64,000 nucleotides of DNA from an uncultured Bacteroides sp. (GCA_900555635.1 USLU01000012.1:40811-104810), one strand, 5' to 3'; shown: positions 16,995 through 25,681, numbered from the stretch's first letter. Program-made: numbers and translations. Notes: generated by a model from the letters alone, not told the origin.

Positions 16995-18920
16995 TTAGAA
17001 ATTGGAAACATCGTAAGCAGCCTTCTTTCCAAGGGTGATATATACTCCTATGTAAAAGAAGTGGTCGCTAGACGCCAAAATGGCTTTATTATCCACCTTC
17101 CCGAATTCATTCTTCCGGCATAAGATATTAGTTGCGGAAGCGTGGATAATCACCTTCTTACTCACTAAATAAGTGAGTCCTACATCCAAACTATTATAAG
17201 GCTTCACTTCATCGTTCATCAAACCCGGTAATGCAGGGTTATGGTAAGGACGGCCGCTACTGAAACGATTGGTAGCACTGATAATGGTATGCAAACTTGG
17301 TAAAGAGTATTTCACTACCAGGGCAGCATTATGACGGGTAGCATACTGTGGTGTGGTCACTTCGGTATATTCCTGATATTTACGCTTGGAAATATTATAG
17401 GTATAAGAAAGCTGGTACTCCAAATTCTGAAACAAAGCACGATCACGGAAGAAGAGATCGACACCTTTGCTATGCCCATATCCGTTAGATTTCAGGAGGA
17501 TAGCTTCATGTTCGGTATTTACCTCATTCAATGCCAGACGATCATAATTCTTATAATAGAATTCGGCATTATAAAAACGCCCGCCATTACCGTACTGGAT
17601 ACCCAGATTATACTGTAAACAAGCTTCAGACTTCAAATCAGGCTGACGAACCAGATACTTATTCTCCGGTAATTGCGTATAACGTCCAATGGTTCCCGAA
17701 AACATAATATCTCTCCAATGGTAATTCAATGCTAATCGCGAAGAGAAATTCACTTTCCGGTTCAGTGACGTATATTCCGTACGAAAAGAAAGCTCGGCTT
17801 TAAGTTGCTCTACGGGATAATAAGTAGCCGAGAAGAAACCTGCACTAACCGTAGGCGACAAGCTATTACTATCATCTATTTCGGAAAGCTGATAATGATT
17901 CTTATAAGAACGGATATAACTCTCCAATCCCATATCTATACGAAAAGTCGATGACAAACGTTTAAAGACTTTTGTTTTCAGATGTAACTCGTGTTGACGC
18001 TCCAACCAAGCATCACTTGGCATAACAGCACCTTTTATTTTCTGCTCGTTAAACGAATAGGCGGCACCCGCAAACCAATTCCATCCACCCGACATTCGAC
18101 GACGAAAAGTAGCATTGAGATAAACATTATCCTCACCCAAGCCAAATAACCTACGTTCTTCTCCTTCGTAAGTAGAAAGGTCGGTACGGTCGTACTGGGC
18201 ATAAATCTTTAAAGTTGTAGCCTCATCAGGAATATACCGAAACTGGGTGGCTCCTGAAAACATACGGTATGGCTTTGAGAACTCCTTTCGACCGGAATAA
18301 ATCTTATCATATAATGCCAAATTCTGATAGTTTAAATCCACTGACAAAGAACCTTTATCAAAAACGTGAGTGCCTCCGCCTCCTACACCTACCACCGAAG
18401 CATTCACTCCCACTTTATTAACCCGGCTATAATCTTTTGTTTCCAAAGGAAGTACGGCAGAAAGTGCTTCTCCATATTCTTGTGAGGCACCACCGGAAGC
18501 CAGATTCACTCCACTGAACATAAAGGTAGAATAACGGCTTCGAGCCGGTGTATTGATACCATTTGAAGTATAAGGATTCAATACATGCATACCATCTATA
18601 TAGGTCTGCGTTTCACTGCTACTGCCACCGCGTACCAGCAGTTCTCCGGTTTCACCTTGTACCTGCGTACCGGGCAGTGTTTGCAACGCTTTATATAAGT
18701 CACCGTTTGCACCGCCCACCGTAACCAGTTCCACCGGATGCATATCGCTCCAACGACTATTAGCCGCAGGAGTCTTATGCCCTTTCACTACTACTTCCTC
18801 CAATCCGACACTATCAATATTGAATTTAAGTTGTATCGTATCTGTTATTGCCTTTTGTGCCCTGATGGGATGCACAAAGAATAAGATACTTAAAGCTAAA
18901 AGAATAATTTTCCGTTTCAT
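16995..18920 (-). CDS. TonB-dependent outer-membrane receptor
   Basis: The start at 18920 (MKRKIILLALSILFFV) gives a signal peptide, and the protein is about 641 residues. A plug domain follows at roughly residues 35-170 (LPGTQVQGETGELLVRGGSS; TQTYIDGMHVLNPYT) and then a 22-strand-type barrel ending in an aromatic terminal residue (YDVSNF). It lacks the STN and carboxypeptidase-like N-terminal domains of SusC proteins and has no SusD partner, so it is more likely a siderophore, cobalamin or small-ligand receptor than a glycan importer. Its ligand is unknown. Confidence 0.85.
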   Translation of the reverse strand: MKRKIILLALSILFFVHPIRAQKAITDTIQLKFNIDSVGLEEVVVKGHKTPAANSRWSDMHPVELVTVGGANGDLYKALQTLPGTQVQGETGELLVRGGSSSETQTYIDGMHVLNPYTSNGINTPARSRYSTFMFSGVNLASGGASQEYGEALSAVLPLETKDYSRVNKVGVNASVVGVGGGGTHVFDKGSLSVDLNYQNLALYDKIYSGRKEFSKPYRMFSGATQFRYIPDEATTLKIYAQYDRTDLSTYEGEERRLFGLGEDNVYLNATFRRRMSGGWNWFAGAAYSFNEQKIKGAVMPSDAWLERQHELHLKTKVFKRLSSTFRIDMGLESYIRSYKNHYQLSEIDDSNSLSPTVSAGFFSATYYPVEQLKAELSFRTEYTSLNRKVNFSSRLALNYHWRDIMFSGTIGRYTQLPENKYLVRQPDLKSEACLQYNLGIQYGNGGRFYNAEFYYKNYDRLALNEVNTEHEAILLKSNGYGHSKGVDLFFRDRALFQNLEYQLSYTYNISKRKYQEYTEVTTPQYATRHNAALVVKYSLPSLHTIISATNRFSSGRPYHNPALPGLMNDEVKPYNSLDVGLTYLVSKKVIIHASATNILCRKNEFGKVDNKAILASSDHFFYIGVYITLGKKAAYDVSNF

Positions 18921-19056
18921 ATCTCTATGTTCTTCAATTCGCTGTTGCAAACATAGAGCAAGATATCAGAGTAAAAAAATATCCGGGACAGACAGCCCGG
19001 ATATGTGATTAATGGCAATCATCCTGTGACGAATGACGTATTTCTGTGACGAACGA

Positions 19057-19959
19057 CTAGCTTCCTACCTCATTCTCTATCAATGTTTTCATCTCTTTGG
19101 CATAGGCTCTAGAAACAGGGACCTCTTCTTCACAGCCCTCCAATCGCAAGCGATATCCTTGTGAGTTTCCTTCTACTTTAACTACCTTTCGTACATTTAC
19201 CAGAAAAGCGCGGTGGCAACGAATAATATAAGAATAATTGGCTATCGTTTCTTCCGCCTGTTTCATCGTAACTCGCAATAATTTTTGTACTACTTTTCCA
19301 TCTTTGACAGAATAGCAAGTCACCTTTACATAATTTCCCTCTGCTTCTGCATAAAGAAAATTATCCGCTTTTACTTCCAACACTTCTTTCGTTCCTCCTG
19401 AAAAAATTAATGCCTTTGAGCAGTCTTCTTCTTCCGAAGTATGATTCCTGTCTTCGGATACTATCTTCTTTGAAAGATAGAAATTCATCTCCGTCGCCTC
19501 TTTCAGATTACGGGCTAACAGTAAATTCCGGTTCCACATCAAAAAGATAGTAGTAGGAAAAGGAGCCAATATGGCAACCCATAACATACAAACCAACAAC
19601 AAATACCAACTTGGTTCCAGACCATATAGCCAGGAAGTATATAGCCAATTACCCACTGCTATCAATACACAATTCATTAATATATTGAGTAATTGTTTAC
19701 CTAAGGTCCACCTTTGTTCATTATAATAATTTGGAAAAAGGGCAGGTAATACATAAACAAAGACTCCCAATGCCATGCCAGTTACCATCCCATATCCCAA
19801 CAAAATAAGGAACTTGTGCGCATTATGTATTTGTGCAATACCAAATGGTTGCAGCAAATAGATAATCAGAAAAATGATAACCGAAGGTATCAGTACTGTC
19901 TTCCAGCGTTGGCAAAGTGCAGGATAAGGACTATGCAAAAGTTCTGTCAGTCTTTTCAT
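19057..19959 (-). CDS. LytTR DNA-binding regulator with membrane domain
   Basis: A 300-residue protein with four hydrophobic segments in the N-terminal 150 residues, a short linker, and a C-terminal LytTR DNA-binding domain (about residues 195-295: FLYAEAEGNYVKV, IIRCHRAFLVNVRKV). This is a one-component, membrane-bound regulator rather than a response regulator, since no receiver domain is present. It lies 106 bases upstream of the TonB receptor on the same strand and has its own -7 box, so it probably senses a membrane signal and controls that receptor set. Confidence 0.85.
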   Translation of the reverse strand: MKRLTELLHSPYPALCQRWKTVLIPSVIIFLIIYLLQPFGIAQIHNAHKFLILLGYGMVTGMALGVFVYVLPALFPNYYNEQRWTLGKQLLNILMNCVLIAVGNWLYTSWLYGLEPSWYLLLVCMLWVAILAPFPTTIFLMWNRNLLLARNLKEATEMNFYLSKKIVSEDRNHTSEEEDCSKALIFSGGTKEVLEVKADNFLYAEAEGNYVKVTCYSVKDGKVVQKLLRVTMKQAEETIANYSYIIRCHRAFLVNVRKVVKVEGNSQGYRLRLEGCEEEVPVSRAYAKEMKTLIENEVGS

Positions 19960-19991
19960 TTCCGTTATATGTATTATATAGTAGGATAATG

Positions 19992-19999
19992 CAAAGGTA
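19992..19999 (-). promoter_or_regulatory. -7 box of the LytTR regulator
   Basis: TACCTTTG on the minus strand, 32 bases before the ATG at 19959. Confidence 0.55.
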
Positions 20000-20107
20000 T
20001 GTAATATATTTGTAATATAGAGATTACAAAATTACGTATTTTCAACAAAGTCGCAGTGAACCGTGCATCTTTTTATGTTATAAAACATATTTCTCGAAAA
20101 CAATTCG

Positions 20108-20115
20108 TATCTTTG
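20108..20115 (+). promoter_or_regulatory. -7 box of the small basic protein gene
   Basis: TATCTTTG, 28 bases before the ATG at 20144. Confidence 0.55.
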
Positions 20116-20143
20116 CAGCGTTAATAAGAGAAAACAATAGAAG

Positions 20144-20332
20144 ATGTATAACCGCTTTCCGAAACGCGGAAGGCACAAAAAGAAGATGATTATGAAAAAG
20201 AATGAAAATGAAATTATGATGTTACAGTACCGTATCAAACGCTATCAAGCAATGGGAAACGGAACTATGTGCCAGACCTTGAATGGCAAACTGCAAAAAC
20301 TGCTTGCAAAGCAGTCCCCAATTACCATGTAA
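20144..20332 (+). CDS. Small basic protein, function unknown
   Basis: A 62-residue, strongly basic protein. The first 17 residues are rich in Arg/Lys; an alternative start at 20192 (MKKNENEIMMLQYRIKRYQ) would remove them. The core could form a single amphipathic helix. It has a clear -7 box and a terminator, so it is a free-standing transcription unit and likely real. I recognise no family; a nucleic-acid-binding role would fit the charge but is only a guess. Confidence 0.6.
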   Translation: MYNRFPKRGRHKKKMIMKKNENEIMMLQYRIKRYQAMGNGTMCQTLNGKLQKLLAKQSPITM

Positions 20333-20356
20333 ACAACACCTTTAAATAAAATGAAT

Positions 20357-20391
20357 GAGGGCGGAGGGCTGAAAAGTTTCCCCGCCCTTTT
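20357..20391. terminator. Terminator between the small protein gene and the Fpg-like gene
   Basis: GAGGGCGG pairs with CCGCCCTTT across a 14-base loop and is followed by TTTTCTTTTT. It ends the small gene and also lies just past the stop of the convergent Fpg-like gene. Confidence 0.75.
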
Positions 20392-20399
20392 CTTTTTAC

Positions 20400-21233
20400 T
20401 TATTCTCCAATCTTCTGGCATTGCGGACAATAATAAACCGATCCTCCCAAATACGCCTCTTTCACAATCACTCCTCCACAGCAGGGACAAGGATTTTTCC
20501 AGGTTTTGGCAGAAAGAATCGTTTTATATCCACCATAATTGCCATAAAGATCGGGCTGTGTATCACGACCACCTTCAAAGACCATCTCCATTAAAGTATC
20601 TTTCAACGTGCGGAAAAGAGTTTCTTTTTGGATATCCGGCAATTTCAGCACTTTCTGTTTCGGATGAATACGGGCATTGAATAGAATATCCTGAGTTACT
20701 CCGTTGCCTACTCCCGGAATACGTTGCTCGGTGGCAAGCAAAGCTTTGGCACTCAGAGTACTTTTAGCTTCGGCAAAGAGCTTGTCGAATTGCTTTTCCG
20801 TATAATCTTCACTCAGAGGGGAGATACTATCACGACTTATTTTATAATACTTATTATCTATGACATCATTTAGATAAACATTGATAAAGCCATACATAGC
20901 CACCGTAAAAACAAGAAACGATTCATCGGCGAAGGTGAGCAATAGCTGATAGTTAGCAGGGACTTTATCACCGGAGTTATAATAGCGTACAATAACTCCG
21001 TCACCAATATTCATCGTCACATTATCGGAAAGATAAAAATCGACAAACATTCCATATCCTTTGGATGACAAGATAGTTTTGCCAACTAATACCTTGCCAT
21101 ACTCCAACGGATCACTATTGTAAAACGTAAACTTATGCGGCTTGGTAGCATTGAACACCTGTGTAATCGTCTTGCCAGCCAAAACATGATTAATCTGCTT
21201 ACTCAGCGTGATAACTTCGGGTAACTCTAACAT
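20400..21233 (-). CDS. Fpg/Nei-family DNA glycosylase-like protein
   Basis: Base-excision-repair fold: N-terminal domain starting MLELPEV, a helix-two-turn-helix region (IPGVGNGVTQDILFNARIHP, about residues 168-187) and a C-terminal zinc finger with Cys249, Cys252, Cys269 and Cys272. The length of 277 residues is normal. The N-terminal proline that forms the Schiff base in Fpg/Nei enzymes (MPELPE) is replaced by leucine, while the following Glu is kept. Lyase chemistry may therefore be altered or absent, and 'Fpg' should be read as family membership only. It ends 10 bases after the upstream AraC-type regulator gene begins its own unit on the same strand. Confidence 0.8.
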   Translation of the reverse strand: MLELPEVITLSKQINHVLAGKTITQVFNATKPHKFTFYNSDPLEYGKVLVGKTILSSKGYGMFVDFYLSDNVTMNIGDGVIVRYYNSGDKVPANYQLLLTFADESFLVFTVAMYGFINVYLNDVIDNKYYKISRDSISPLSEDYTEKQFDKLFAEAKSTLSAKALLATEQRIPGVGNGVTQDILFNARIHPKQKVLKLPDIQKETLFRTLKDTLMEMVFEGGRDTQPDLYGNYGGYKTILSAKTWKNPCPCCGGVIVKEAYLGGSVYYCPQCQKIGE

Positions 21234-21242
21234 ATTATTCCT

Positions 21243-22382
21243 TTATTTTTGATTATCAATCGGGATATAGATTTCTGTTAATAACTCATCAAGAGCTGTT
21301 TCACTCGGGGTGTTACAATAGACTTCAAAGGTCAACGGCTTCTTCTGATAGTAACCGCTTCCTGGAAACCATTCTTCATATATCGTTTTATAAAAGTCGG
21401 GCAAATCAGCATAGTTACCCTTGTATTGAAAGACTGCATACATACCGCCGGGCACTTCTTGTATAGAAAACCTCCCCTTATGGTTAACTTCTTCAACCGG
21501 CATTATGCCGATATAAAACCTACATTGCTTTATGGGTGTAACAACCGGATTATCTAAACTGATACTTATATAATGGTTCTTAACATCCGGCTTCAGATAC
21601 TTTTCTTTATAAGTTTTCAACTCTTTCCAAATACCGATATAGTCACATTTGCTATAAAAAATATCACCTACTTCCAAACAGACCGCCCTTTGTGTATTAA
21701 TACGTTTAATCTCCGGTTCGGGCAGATTGTCAGACACAAATTGCTTGTCTATGGATTTGTATTTCAAACGATACTCTGACATAGAAAGACCGAAATGCTT
21801 TTTAAAAGCTTTTGCCAGGCTGAACTTTGTCTGGTAATTAGTCTGTTCGCGTATCATCTCAATAGATTGACCAGTAGCAATCAACAGATGGGCTATATAT
21901 TCCAGACGCAAGCGCTGAATATAAGTACCAACATTTTCTCCAGTAATTCTCTTGAATACCCTTCTAAAATGATAGAACGATAAATTAACCATTTCGGCTA
22001 ATTGTCCGGGAGTAAGATCGCAAAAAAGATTCTGATTGATATAAGCTCTCACTTCGTTGATAGCCTCATGATGCACACATTGCGTATTCTCTTTCTGACG
22101 CCAACGTTTGAGAGTCGGCAGACGTTTATTTAAAAGCGCCCTTAATTCCTGCGGAGTATAATTAGTGCCCGAATACCCATTATACTTATCTGTATATTTC
22201 ACCCAGATATCAACCATCTCACCCATAGGAATATCCACTATATACTTTCCATCTTTCAGGCAATAGTAACAATACTCATCACTACGGGAGTGATCGGCAT
22301 TCGTTCCCAGATATTCCTCAATGTCGAAACGTAGAGGCATTCCGCAGCTCTGGCAATACTGTTTATCTGCTATTTGATCCAT
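21243..22382 (-). CDS. Zinc-ribbon / AraC / GyrI-like three-domain regulator
   Basis: From ATG 22382 (MDQIADKQYCQSCGMPL) the protein is about 379 residues. It begins with a putative zinc ribbon (Cys10, Cys13, Cys38, Cys41), then an AraC-type DNA-binding domain (about residues 95-200, with two helix-turn-helices, the second after LLIATGQSIEMIREQTNYQ), and ends in a GyrI-like small-molecule-binding domain (about 225-379). This suggests a transcription factor that senses a ligand through the GyrI part, as in multidrug-type regulators. A Met 15 bases upstream is in frame, but the -7 box lies between the two, so 22382 is preferred. The Fpg-like gene follows 9 bases later. Confidence 0.85.
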   Translation of the reverse strand: MDQIADKQYCQSCGMPLRFDIEEYLGTNADHSRSDEYCYYCLKDGKYIVDIPMGEMVDIWVKYTDKYNGYSGTNYTPQELRALLNKRLPTLKRWRQKENTQCVHHEAINEVRAYINQNLFCDLTPGQLAEMVNLSFYHFRRVFKRITGENVGTYIQRLRLEYIAHLLIATGQSIEMIREQTNYQTKFSLAKAFKKHFGLSMSEYRLKYKSIDKQFVSDNLPEPEIKRINTQRAVCLEVGDIFYSKCDYIGIWKELKTYKEKYLKPDVKNHYISISLDNPVVTPIKQCRFYIGIMPVEEVNHKGRFSIQEVPGGMYAVFQYKGNYADLPDFYKTIYEEWFPGSGYYQKKPLTFEVYCNTPSETALDELLTEIYIPIDNQK

Positions 22383-22386
22383 ACTA

Positions 22387-22394
22387 CAAAAATA
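22387..22394 (-). promoter_or_regulatory. -7 box 4 bases before the zinc-ribbon AraC start
   Basis: TATTTTTG on the minus strand followed by TAGT and ATG. It implies a leaderless or nearly leaderless transcript. Confidence 0.5.
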
Positions 22395-22440
22395 CAATGC
22401 CTATCTCAGATTTAGTTATCCGAAATAGGCATCTTTATAG

Positions 22441-22734
22441 AAAGACACTATTTTTTCACAGAAGACACTGCTATATTGCACCGTTCTGAATCTGAGAAAC
22501 GGAAAGATATTTTCTCCTCAAGCCCTCTTTCAGCCACCAATCAATCTTACACAACGGGAAATTGAGATATTACGCCTTATCCAAAGCGGTTTTCTTAGTA
22601 AAGAAATTGCCAACGAACTTTATATCAGCATACATACTGTAAATATCCACCGACAAAACTTTTTGCATAAATTGGGGGTACAAAACTCTATTGAAGCTAT
22701 CAATGTAGGTCTGGAGCTCGGTGTACTGAACTAA
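22441..22734 (+). pseudogene. Remnant of a LuxR-type helix-turn-helix regulator
   Basis: The frame is open from just after a TAG at 22438 to TAA 22732, with no ATG. From 22543 it encodes a complete LuxR/GerE C-terminal domain: NLTQREIEILRLIQSG, SKEIANELYISIHTVNIHRQ and FLHKLGVQNSIEAI. The part before it resembles no clear domain. This is the DNA-binding end of a larger regulator whose N-terminal part is missing. Confidence 0.75.
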
Positions 22735-22756
22735 TTATACAATCTTCTTCCACCAG

Positions 22757-22950
22757 TTAAAACGCCACAAGTAGATAGCCGAGAATAGAAGAATAGAAAG
22801 TATAGGGTAAGTAGTTTGCCAGATACCAAGCGTGCCACTCCAAACATGCCTCTTCCGTATCCAGCAGGTTATTATACTCTACCCTCTTGATCGAACTATT
22901 TGCTGCCAGCTTCTCCATCGCGCGGAAACTATCAGCCGGAGTTATAGCCG
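22757..22950 (-). pseudogene. C-terminal fragment of an unidentified protein (minus strand)
   Basis: On the minus strand the frame ending at 22757 encodes about 64 residues with coding-like composition (ITPADSFRAMEKLAANSSI, then an aromatic-rich end LPYTFYSSILGYLLVAF). Beyond about 22950 the same frame enters bases that encode the PepSY-like fragment on the other strand. It looks like a gene end left at a deletion or recombination junction. I do not recognise the family. Confidence 0.4.
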
Positions 22951-23190
22951 ATGAATGGCGAAAAACTGGAGTTTGACAAGGCTGGAGAATGGACAGAAGT
23001 ACAATGCCGCCAAAGTGAAGTTCCGGCACAAATCATTCCGGAAGCCATCCGCAACTATGTGAAAACTAACTATCCGGATGCAAAGATCCTTCAGATTGAA
23101 CGAGACAAAAAAGAATATGAAATCAAGTTATCCAATCGTTGGGAGATCAAGTTCGACTCCAAAATGAGAGTTATTGATATCGACGATTAA
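22951..23190 (+). pseudogene. C-terminal remnant of a PepSY-like periplasmic protein
   Basis: The 79-residue frame (MNGEKLEFDKAGEWTEVQC, then VPAQIIPEAIRNYVKTNYPDAKILQIERD and YEIKLSNRWEIKFD) is a PepSY-like (DUF2874-type) domain: the end of one repeat plus a full second one. Intact proteins of this kind have a signal peptide and about 145 residues. No signal peptide, ribosome-binding site or promoter is visible, and the bases directly before it belong to another gene fragment. Confidence 0.65.
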
Positions 23191-23398
23191 TTAAAAACAA
23201 GGATTTCAACCCATCATATATTCCCGGAAGAGCGATAGTACCATGCGTTTCTTCCAGGAATTTTCCTGTAATGACGCGTAATTGCTGCTTTTCCATATTG
23301 GGAACTATCGTTTCCAAGAAGCTATCCACCAACGGAAAATGTATCAACTTCGTTCCCGGACGTGGCTGAGTAACAAACCCAATAATCTCTTTCCTCAT
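23171..23398 (-). CDS. Short hypothetical frame, possibly a gene fragment
   Basis: A 75-codon frame starting at ATG 23398, overlapping the end of the PepSY-like remnant on the other strand by 20 bases. Its composition (KLIHFPLVDSFLETIVPNM; FLEETHGTIALPGIYDGL) looks like real protein rather than shadow sequence, but it has no promoter, no clear ribosome-binding site and no recognised family. It lies in a stretch made of gene remnants and may be one more. Confidence 0.35.
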   Translation of the reverse strand: MRKEIIGFVTQPRPGTKLIHFPLVDSFLETIVPNMEKQQLRVITGKFLEETHGTIALPGIYDGLKSLFLINRRYQ

Positions 23399-23541
23399 TC
23401 AACACCCGCGAAAACATTCGATGACGTGTACTTATAGAGATAGTGGGACAAAGCGTTATGCACTATTTTTGATACCTGAGTAGTTACTGCAGAGGTGGAG
23501 AAAAAAGCCCCTCATCCCCACCCATACCAGCTGATTTTTTA

Positions 23542-23549
23542 TAATTTTG
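23542..23549 (+). promoter_or_regulatory. -7 box of the DUF2809 gene
   Basis: TAATTTTG, 23 bases before GTG 23573. It places the transcription start downstream of the in-frame ATG at 23495, which is therefore not the start. Confidence 0.55.
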
Positions 23550-23572
23550 CACATTATCTAAAATATTACACA

Positions 23573-23977
23573 GTGAGATACAAACGTTGGATTTATTTAG
23601 CCATTACTTTCATCATTATATTAGCCGGCTTAGCCTCCCGAAAATATAGTGATATATTACCTGAATTTATTGCCGAGTACGCCGGCGATACCCTCTGGGC
23701 AGCCATGGTATATTTCGGAATCCGTTTCCTTTTTCCTTCGGTAACTATACTCAAAGCCTCCACCATATCTTTATTATTCTCTTACTTCATAGAGATCAGC
23801 CAATTATACCAGGCAGACTGGGCAAACGCTATACGAAACACCACACTTGGCGCCTTAGTCCTCGGGCATGGTTTCCTGTGGTCGGATATGGTATGCTACA
23901 CAGTAGGGGTAGTGGTATCTGCCGCTTTAGATTATTACGCATCATTCTTGAGTTACAAGCTATTAACCAAGAAATAA
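23573..23977 (+). CDS. DUF2809 family membrane protein
   Basis: From GTG 23573 (VRYKRWIYLAITFIIILAG) the product is 134 residues with four predicted membrane segments, matching the small DUF2809 family, whose function is unknown. The motif ASRKYSDILPEFIAEYAGDTLWA near residue 20-40 is typical. A longer frame from 23495 would add 26 proline/histidine-containing residues and lies upstream of the promoter box. It is the only intact gene in the 22.4-24.1 kb scar. Confidence 0.75.
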   Translation: MRYKRWIYLAITFIIILAGLASRKYSDILPEFIAEYAGDTLWAAMVYFGIRFLFPSVTILKASTISLLFSYFIEISQLYQADWANAIRNTTLGALVLGHGFLWSDMVCYTVGVVVSAALDYYASFLSYKLLTKK

Positions 23978-23986
23978 TTTTAGTGA

Positions 23987-24103
23987 AAGAGTAAATCATT
24001 GCAAGCAAAAGAACATTTCAACCGGTTCAGTATTGTTGTATGGCTTATTTGGCTGATACCTTATTGTATCGGGATTTATATGGGGATGAAACTACATAGT
24101 TAA
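23987..24103 (+). pseudogene. C-terminal membrane-protein remnant (HsmA/TIGR03987-like)
   Basis: A frame without a start codon, open from 23987 to TAA 24101, encodes HFNRFSIVVWLIWLIPYCIG and a short basic end. This hydrophobic pattern resembles the C-terminus of HsmA-type (TIGR03987) four-helix membrane proteins. The rest of the gene is absent, since the DUF2809 gene ends directly before it. The family name is from memory of the pattern and is tentative. Confidence 0.45.
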
Positions 24104-24110
24104 AGCAGTC

Positions 24111-24485
24111 TTAAACTGTAACAATATCCTTTCCAAAAGGTGTTAACGCCAATGCTGCAAGTTTAAAATGCTGCAACCCGAAAGGAATACCGATAATCGT
24201 AATGCAAAGGAACACTCCAAATGCCAAGTGAGAAAGACTGATCCAAATACCTCCCAAAAATATCCATACCACATTCATCAAAACATAAAGGCAGCCCCCG
24301 GAACGTTCTCCACTACGAACCTCTTTGCCGAAAGGCCATAACGCCAATCCTGCCATCTTCAATGTTTGCATGCCAAAAGGAATACCAACTATAGTAACCA
24401 TCAGTAACAAACTTGAAATAAGATATTCCACTGCCGTGACAATACCTCCGAATATCAGCCATAAAATGTTCAATAAACAACCCAT
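24111..24485 (-). CDS. YccF domain membrane protein
   Basis: 124 residues made of two YccF repeats (each with ILWLIFGGI or VVWIFLGGI, followed by GIPFGMQTLKMAGLALWPFG or GIPFGLQHFKLAALALTPFG). About four membrane segments are predicted. YccF proteins are conserved inner-membrane proteins without an established function. A -7 box lies 26 bases before the start. Confidence 0.9.
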   Translation of the reverse strand: MGCLLNILWLIFGGIVTAVEYLISSLLLMVTIVGIPFGMQTLKMAGLALWPFGKEVRSGERSGGCLYVLMNVVWIFLGGIWISLSHLAFGVFLCITIIGIPFGLQHFKLAALALTPFGKDIVTV

Positions 24486-24511
24486 AATCCTAGTTTTTTT
24501 AGTTCTATACG

Positions 24512-24519
24512 CAAATATA
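24512..24519 (-). promoter_or_regulatory. -7 box of the yccF gene
   Basis: TATATTTG on the minus strand, 26 bases before the ATG at 24485. Confidence 0.5.
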
Positions 24520-24557
24520 GTGTTATTTCTTTGATAATAAACTTCAAAGATATCAAT

Positions 24558-25651
24558 TTAAGAGTCCCAATCGCTAAACTCAAAGCTCAACTGTTCCCAA
24601 ACACCCCCTTTTTCTTCCCCTTCTTCACGAGGGTTAGAGACCGAAAGACCAATCAGACGAATAGGATGGTTTTCATACTCCACTTCCTTCAGAAGCTGTT
24701 TCGCCAGAGGGAGTATGACATCAAGTGTCAGCAGTTCTTTAGATTGCGTGATACTACGGGTTATCTGGCTAAAATCATGGAACTTAATTTTCAGAGTCAG
24801 TGTATTTCCCCTAAAGTCCTTACCTTCCAGTCGGCTTACTAATTCTACTGCGGTATGATATAGCTCAATGATGACAGAAGAACGCTTGTTTATATCCTTT
24901 TCCAGCGTATGCTCGCAACCGATAGACTTACGAATCTGTACCGTTTCAACAGGGCGCAGGTCTATACCTCGGGAAAAATCATAATAAATAGCTCCCACTT
25001 TCCCAAACTCACGGGTCAACGTCTCTAAAGACCGGGCACGCAGATGCTCGCCATTATGAATACCCAAGGAATGCATCTTCTTAGCAGTTACCGGACCTAC
25101 TCCCCAGAAACTTTCAATAGGAAGACGCGAAATAAACTCTAATGCCTGATTAGGATGGATGGTACACAAGCCATCCGGCTTACGATAATCGGAAGCTATC
25201 TTTGCTAGAAATTTATTATAGGAAATACCTGCTGATGCAACCAGATTCAATCTTTCTCTAATCTTCTGCTTTATTTCTTTTGCAATATCTACAGCAAGCT
25301 GAATCCCCGGTTTATTCACCGTTACATCCAGAAAAGCCTCATCCAAAGAGAGGGGTTCAATGATATCTGTATATTCATGGAAGATTTCGTGTATCTGACG
25401 GGAAACAGCGCTATACACCTCCATTCGCCCAGGTACAAAAATAAGATGCGGACAAAGCCGTTTTGCTTTTTGGGAGGACATAGCCGAACGTACTCCAAAG
25501 CGACGGGCCTCATAACTGGCAGCTGCTACCACACCCGCTCTTCCGCATGCCCCACAGCAAGCGGTTTGCCGCGTAGTTCCGGATTGTCCCGTTGCTCTAC
25601 AGAGGCAAAGAATGCATCCATATCTATATGAATAATCTTACGCTCGGCCAT
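24558..25651 (-). pseudogene. dinB: DNA polymerase IV gene with a 1-base frameshift
   Basis: The gene starts at ATG 25651 (MAERKIIHIDMDAFFASVEQ), which carries the catalytic Asp of the Y-family palm. After about 38 codons the frame runs into TAG, because a run of four G is reduced to three (plus-strand CCC at 25534-25536). The correct frame resumes at once (VVAAASYEARRFGVRSAMSS) and continues for about 324 codons with SLDEAFLDV, the helix-hairpin-helix and little-finger regions. Adding one G gives exactly 365 codons, a normal Pol IV length. As read, neither half can be an active polymerase. A -7 box and AGGAG ribosome-binding site lie before the start. Either it is a true mutation or an error in a homopolymer. 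Confidence 0.9.
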
Positions 25652-25671
25652 TTGTACATTCACTCCTGATA

Positions 25672-25679
25672 CAAAGATA
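25672..25679 (-). promoter_or_regulatory. -7 box of dinB
   Basis: TATCTTTG on the minus strand, 20 bases before the ATG at 25651, with AGGAG between them. Confidence 0.6.
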
Positions 25680-25681
25680 CA

